A stretch of 32,755 nucleotides of DNA from Neocallimastix lanati (nom. inval.) (lineage: Eukaryota; Neocallimastigomycota; Neocallimastigomycetes; Neocallimastigales; Neocallimastigaceae), in NCBI GenBank assembly GCA_016946835.1, contig JACVTC010000122.1, positions 522,501 to 555,255 on the forward strand, given 5' to 3'. Position numbers and translations under genes: made by a program. Of the stretch, positions 30,562-32,755 are shown piece by piece (position 1 is the stretch's first letter; each line of letters opens with the position of its first letter). Below the pieces are notes generated by a model, which had not been told where the DNA came from, did no database searches, and saw only the letters and a program-made list of their open reading frames with translations.

Positions 30562-32755
30562 CTAGGAATAAACTTTATTTAATAATATTTTTTTTTTAAA
30601 AAATACATGAAGTTTAAATACATGAAAATTTTTTTTTTATATTAATATTAAAAAACTACGTTATGAGATTTGAGGACGAAATGGCCTCTAACTCTTCCCA
30701 TTCATCGAAGATAACTCCATGTGGATGAAAATTATCATTCGAATCTGTATCAGAATTTCTTCTTTGCCTTATCATTACGACGTCGACGCTCTTGACAACG
30801 GTAGGTCTAACACTATACAAATCGATCATGGTGTAAAAATCACCAATCACAATAGGCATAACGTTAGTAAGGAATTCCGCAAGCCCCACAAAATATGAAA
30901 TCGGGAAAGAAGACTCGTTCGAAGGTGATTGAAAAATATTATTAATATATCGCCTTCTTTCCCCCGAGCCGATCTTTAAGATTTCAAATACTGCATTTCC
31001 GCCAAGAAGGAGACACAGCACGTAAAAATTGATATTATCATCAAAATCTTCCTCTTTATCATCAGGAATGTTCAATGATTTCTCATGAACAATAAGAGAA
31101 AAATTAATAAAAATTTCATCAACAAAGGGAATGAAATGTTGCCTAAATTCTTCAAATTTAGGACATACAAGTATCCAGTGTGTAAAACTAGGTATGCTGT
31201 TACTCTCACCACAACAAGGGAAGTATGTTGGGCAATTTTCTGATACTAGATTACTTTTAACATACGTTTTTACATCAAATTTGAATCCACATTTAATTCG
31301 TCCAATCCAAAAAAATCCAAGAGAAAATTGTGAAAATTTAAGTGATAGACGTTGAATAAATTTTTTAAAACCAAATTTAAATTTCTTGTATTTTGTAGAT
31401 CTGATCGCAGGAGTGCTTGAATAATGAATATTTTCCCAGTAAAACTTCCTTATTTCTCCAGGAAGTTTATTATTGTGCTTGTGTACTGTTAAACTCCGTG
31501 CTTTTTTCGTCCATGAATAGTGAGAAAGTGTAGGTATATTTTTGACTAAATGAGAAATAATACAAGAAGAATCTTTCCACTTTTTAAAACATCGAATCAT
31601 CGCCTTAGCACAAAAACTAGCTATAGGAGGTATAGAAAGTTCCTTAGACATATTGTAAATTGAAGTATTGGAGGTTTTATTTTTAAACCCGAAACTCCAA
31701 TACAAACCTCGATTAAAAGCAGTTTGAGCTTTTTCAGTATTCTTTTTATTTGAACCAAGTAAGGGAGCATAATAAAGAACTGAACTAAGGACAAAAGAAA
31801 CTAGTATACGAGTTTTAAAGTAGAAAGGAACATTCCTATTGGTTAAAAATCTAAAGAAAGAGTTAACTGTATAATTAATTTTACTATTCATCTTAGCAAT
31901 AATAGGTTTTAAATCCAACGATTCATTAAAAGGTATACCAAGATATGTATATTGATTAGTGCTTGGTATATAGTTCATACCAAGTCTAAAAGTAGGATTT
32001 TCATAATGTCTTGAAGGTATAAAATTCTTTGGTTTAACAACTAGTGTAGCGCATTTATTGATTCCAAAGGTCATTTCATTTTTAATACCCCATTCATGAG
32101 CAATATTCAAAAGGTTTTTAAGTGAAGATTTTGTAGGAGCTAATAATACAATATCATCAGCAAATAATCCACCACAACACTTTTTCTTTTCAGTAATCAC
32201 ACCATAACTTTTACATTTATCAAAAATATCATTGATAAATATATTGAATAAAATAGGAGAGAGAGAACACCCTTGGCGAACACCACGGTGTATTGGAAAT
32301 TCTTTTGAAAGTTTACCATTAAAGTTTGCACGAGCTTTCGAGGTAAGGTATAGATTAGCAATGAATTGAAGGCATTTACCACGAATACCAAGATAATTTA
32401 GTTTAGTAAGTATATTGTAAATTGGAACTGAATCATAAGCTTTTTTAAGGTCAAGAAAGGCAAGAAAGGTAAATTTATCCTTAAATTTTCTTCTTTGACA
32501 AATTTCACGAATGGATACAAATAAACTAATACATTCTTCTTTATTTCTAAAACCAAACTGTTCTGGTCTAATTATTCCATTAGAAAAAGCATAGTCCGAT
32601 ATTCTTTTAGTGACAATTTTTGATAGAATTTTTAAACCTACATTGATGAGTGAAATACCACGATAATTATTACAATCTGAAAGATCCCCTTTTTTAGGAA
32701 TAGAAACAATAGAAGCAGAGTTCCATTCATTAGGAAAGTCACCATCCCAAATTTT
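30521..32755 (-). mobile_element. LINE with intact reverse-transcriptase frame, 5' end beyond window
   Basis: The element runs on the - strand from beyond 32755 to 30559 and ends with AGTCT plus a poly(A) tail (poly(T) at 30521-30558). The short 3' untranslated region (30559-30655) contains AATAAAG. Related copies are at 11611-12410 and 30168-30520. The upstream part, expected to hold endonuclease and possibly a first ORF, lies outside the window. Confidence 0.9.
30656..32755 (-). CDS. Non-LTR retrotransposon reverse transcriptase, partial (699 aa seen)
   Basis: The frame is open without interruption from the window edge to TAG at 30656-30658. The protein copies element RNA into DNA at a nicked target site (target-primed reverse transcription). 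Motifs in order: IPKKGDLSDCNNYRGISLIN near the start, PEQFGFR, FLDLKKAYDSV (motif A, first catalytic Asp, about 32427-32459), GVRQGCSLSP (motif B), FADDI (motif C, catalytic Asp pair, 32150-32164), FGINKCATLVV (motif D) and YLGIPF (motif E). A thumb/connection region follows. Then comes a cysteine-rich zf-RVT-like block CPTYFPCCGE with a later HW(I)LVCP (about 31155-31236), and a C-terminal extension with LLLGG and VGLAEFLTN. No RNase H motif was noticed. All catalytic residues are present, so the copy may be active or very young. A smaller 64-codon open frame at 32197-32391 is only a shadow of this one. Confidence 0.93.
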   Translation of the reverse strand, partial: KIWDGDFPNEWNSASIVSIPKKGDLSDCNNYRGISLINVGLKILSKIVTKRISDYAFSNGIIRPEQFGFRNKEECISLFVSIREICQRRKFKDKFTFLAFLDLKKAYDSVPIYNILTKLNYLGIRGKCLQFIANLYLTSKARANFNGKLSKEFPIHRGVRQGCSLSPILFNIFINDIFDKCKSYGVITEKKKCCGGLFADDIVLLAPTKSSLKNLLNIAHEWGIKNEMTFGINKCATLVVKPKNFIPSRHYENPTFRLGMNYIPSTNQYTYLGIPFNESLDLKPIIAKMNSKINYTVNSFFRFLTNRNVPFYFKTRILVSFVLSSVLYYAPLLGSNKKNTEKAQTAFNRGLYWSFGFKNKTSNTSIYNMSKELSIPPIASFCAKAMIRCFKKWKDSSCIISHLVKNIPTLSHYSWTKKARSLTVHKHNNKLPGEIRKFYWENIHYSSTPAIRSTKYKKFKFGFKKFIQRLSLKFSQFSLGFFWIGRIKCGFKFDVKTYVKSNLVSENCPTYFPCCGESNSIPSFTHWILVCPKFEEFRQHFIPFVDEIFINFSLIVHEKSLNIPDDKEEDFDDNINFYVLCLLLGGNAVFEILKIGSGERRRYINNIFQSPSNESSFPISYFVGLAEFLTNVMPIVIGDFYTMIDLYSVRPTVVKSVDVVMIRQRRNSDTDSNDNFHPHGVIFDEWEELEAISSSNLIT

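Noticed and set aside
31131-31355. 74-codon + strand frame at the right end
   Set aside because: It is a shadow of the intact - strand reverse transcriptase frame.

Overview
The window is extremely A+T-rich eukaryotic DNA. Non-coding sequence is almost entirely A and T, with long poly(A)/poly(T) tracts and (TAA)n arrays. Exons are visibly less A+T-rich and are separated by short GT...AG introns rich in homopolymers. This style, two ordinary eukaryotic housekeeping genes and non-LTR retrotransposons fit a very A+T-rich fungus. An anaerobic gut fungus (Neocallimastigomycota) is my best guess; a dictyostelid-like amoeba is less likely because of the high intron density. No search was possible, so the organism is an inference.

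Left third (1-11.5 kb): no intact gene. Positions about 4395-11465 form one very large imperfect palindrome, with two arms of about 3.3-3.5 kb facing each other across a spacer of about 240 bp. A third, more diverged copy of the arm in direct orientation occupies about 1-3000, invaded by a 7-bp minisatellite. The right arm carries a G+C-richer remnant of an aldose 1-epimerase (galactose mutarotase) gene. The equivalent place in the other two copies has collapsed.

Middle (11.5-14.8 kb): a 5'-truncated LINE-type retrotransposon tail (11611-12410) flanked by a 13-bp target-site duplication, then a second decayed LINE fragment with a possible endonuclease motif, then low-complexity sequence.

Gene block (14.8-28.7 kb, all + strand): three intron-rich genes whose exons I could join in frame. 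The first is a SAC1-type phosphoinositide phosphatase (16 exons, 602 aa). The second is a METTL5-type rRNA adenine-N6 methyltransferase (12 exons, 209 aa). The third is an unrecognised 423-aa protein (8 exons). They are separate transcription units about 1.1-1.3 kb apart, with no visible functional link. Downstream, 29.0-29.75 kb holds a broken gene whose readable segments resemble the C-terminal end of the VPS8 tethering-complex subunit.

Right end (30.17-32.755 kb, - strand): two LINE 3' ends lie head-to-tail. One is a short fragment. The other has an intact open reverse-transcriptase frame that runs off the window edge. They share the 3'-end architecture of the 11.6-kb copy.
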